NCBI GenBank assembly: GCA_009760855.2
Contig: WPIO01000001.1
Location: forward strand, 21,730,501 to 21,794,500
Direction of reading: 5' to 3'
From: Cristatella mucedo
Taxonomy: Eukaryota; Bryozoa; Phylactolaemata; Cristatellidae
Length of the DNA: 64,000 nt
Every line of letters begins with the position of its first letter. Position 1 is the stretch's first letter. Positions 63,330 through 64,000 of the stretch are shown piece after piece. Below the pieces are notes generated by a model. The model was not told the origin of the DNA, did not search any database, and was given only the letters and a program-made list of their open reading frames with translations. The translations under genes were made by a program, and so were the position numbers.

Positions 63330-64000
63330 TTTCTACCGTTCCAATCAAAGACACTGGAACCAGTCATGGCAGATCAGCTGAACTCATATATTGAAACTTC
63401 ATACATAGCTAGCAAATTCTAGTCTGGGTTTAGAGCTGATTCCTTCACAAAGTCAGCATTGCTTCGGGTGTATAACGAACGGCCTACTTAGGAATGCAGA
63501 CCTAGGTAGTCTCTCTGTTTTTGTTTGCTCGATCTTTTGGCAGCTTTACATACTATCGAAGACCAAGTCCTTCTCGAGTGCCTCTCACCTCGCCAGGGCA
63601 TTACTGGTGCTGCACTGAGATATTTTAAGTCCCATCTCAGTGGGAAACGCCAGAGTACTGACTGAACGGACAAAAATCATCCGATAAGCAACTGAAGTAC
63701 GGGGTACCGCAAGGCTCAGTGATTGGTCCCGTTCTTTTCACGGTTTATACTCTCCCTCTTGCCGATGGGATTGCCAGGCACAACCTAAGCTTTCACTTCT
63801 ATGCAGATGACACTCAGTTGTACCTTTGCTTTGATCCCTCCCAGCCCTCCAGCACTTCGAATTTGCTCAATTTACATGTTGCATGCTTTGACGAGATCCG
63901 AAAATTAGCGGCAGCAAGCTTTATTAAATTGAATGATGATACAACTAACTTACTAGTTATGGGCAAACCGAGTGTGATTTAGAAATTGGAAAACATTACA
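63330..64000 (+). mobile_element. LINE reverse-transcriptase fragment running off the window
   Basis: From the fingers (CCAATCAAAGACACTGGAAC) through degraded motif A and a readable palm frame at 63719-63982 with [16 protein letters not shown] and [11 protein letters not shown]. Several frameshifts; inactive. The 3' part is beyond the right edge. Confidence 0.88.

Overview
This window is nuclear DNA from an animal, probably an invertebrate. Two intron-rich, single-copy metazoan genes can be rebuilt exon by exon, with GT-AG splice sites and matching reading phases. The rest is retroposons (an L2/CR1-like LINE, two tRNA-derived SINE families and other dispersed repeats), a dead hAT DNA transposon and many microsatellites. 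I cannot name the species. The TP53BP1-type protein argues for a bilaterian or other animal lineage that keeps this DNA-repair factor.

Layout. 1-14.0 kb is gene-poor and repeat-rich: decayed LINE fragments, SINE copies, a hAT transposase pseudogene (4.16-5.91 kb), a 2.8-kb LINE on the minus strand (8.68-11.46 kb) and a LINE 3' end that stops 100 bp before the first gene. 14.1-30.9 kb (+) holds a complete PIGU gene, the U subunit of GPI transamidase. It has 11 exons that join in phase to 443 codons, close to the 435 of the human protein. 30.9-32.7 kb is a short shared 3' flank. 32.7-62.0 kb (-) holds a TP53BP1 (53BP1) orthologue. Seventeen exons, about 1,530 codons, run from an SQ/TQ-rich N-terminal half through a tandem Tudor module to paired BRCT domains at the C-terminus. 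Its first exon was not located. 62.1-64 kb is flank with another LINE fragment that runs off the window end. The two genes are convergent (tail to tail).

The two genes have no known joint pathway. PIGU acts in the ER membrane, attaching GPI anchors to proteins. 53BP1 is a nuclear chromatin reader at DNA double-strand breaks. Their introns are mostly filled by the same mobile families found outside them. Notable points are a LINE tail placed directly upstream of a TP53BP1 splice acceptor, a Thr where human 53BP1 has a Tudor aromatic-cage Tyr, no recognisable ubiquitin-dependent recruitment motif, a SINE family whose tail resembles the LINE 3' end, and a 296-bp pure GA tract.

Limits: all homology calls are by eye from remembered family motifs. 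Exon edges rest on phase agreement and splice consensus, not transcripts.
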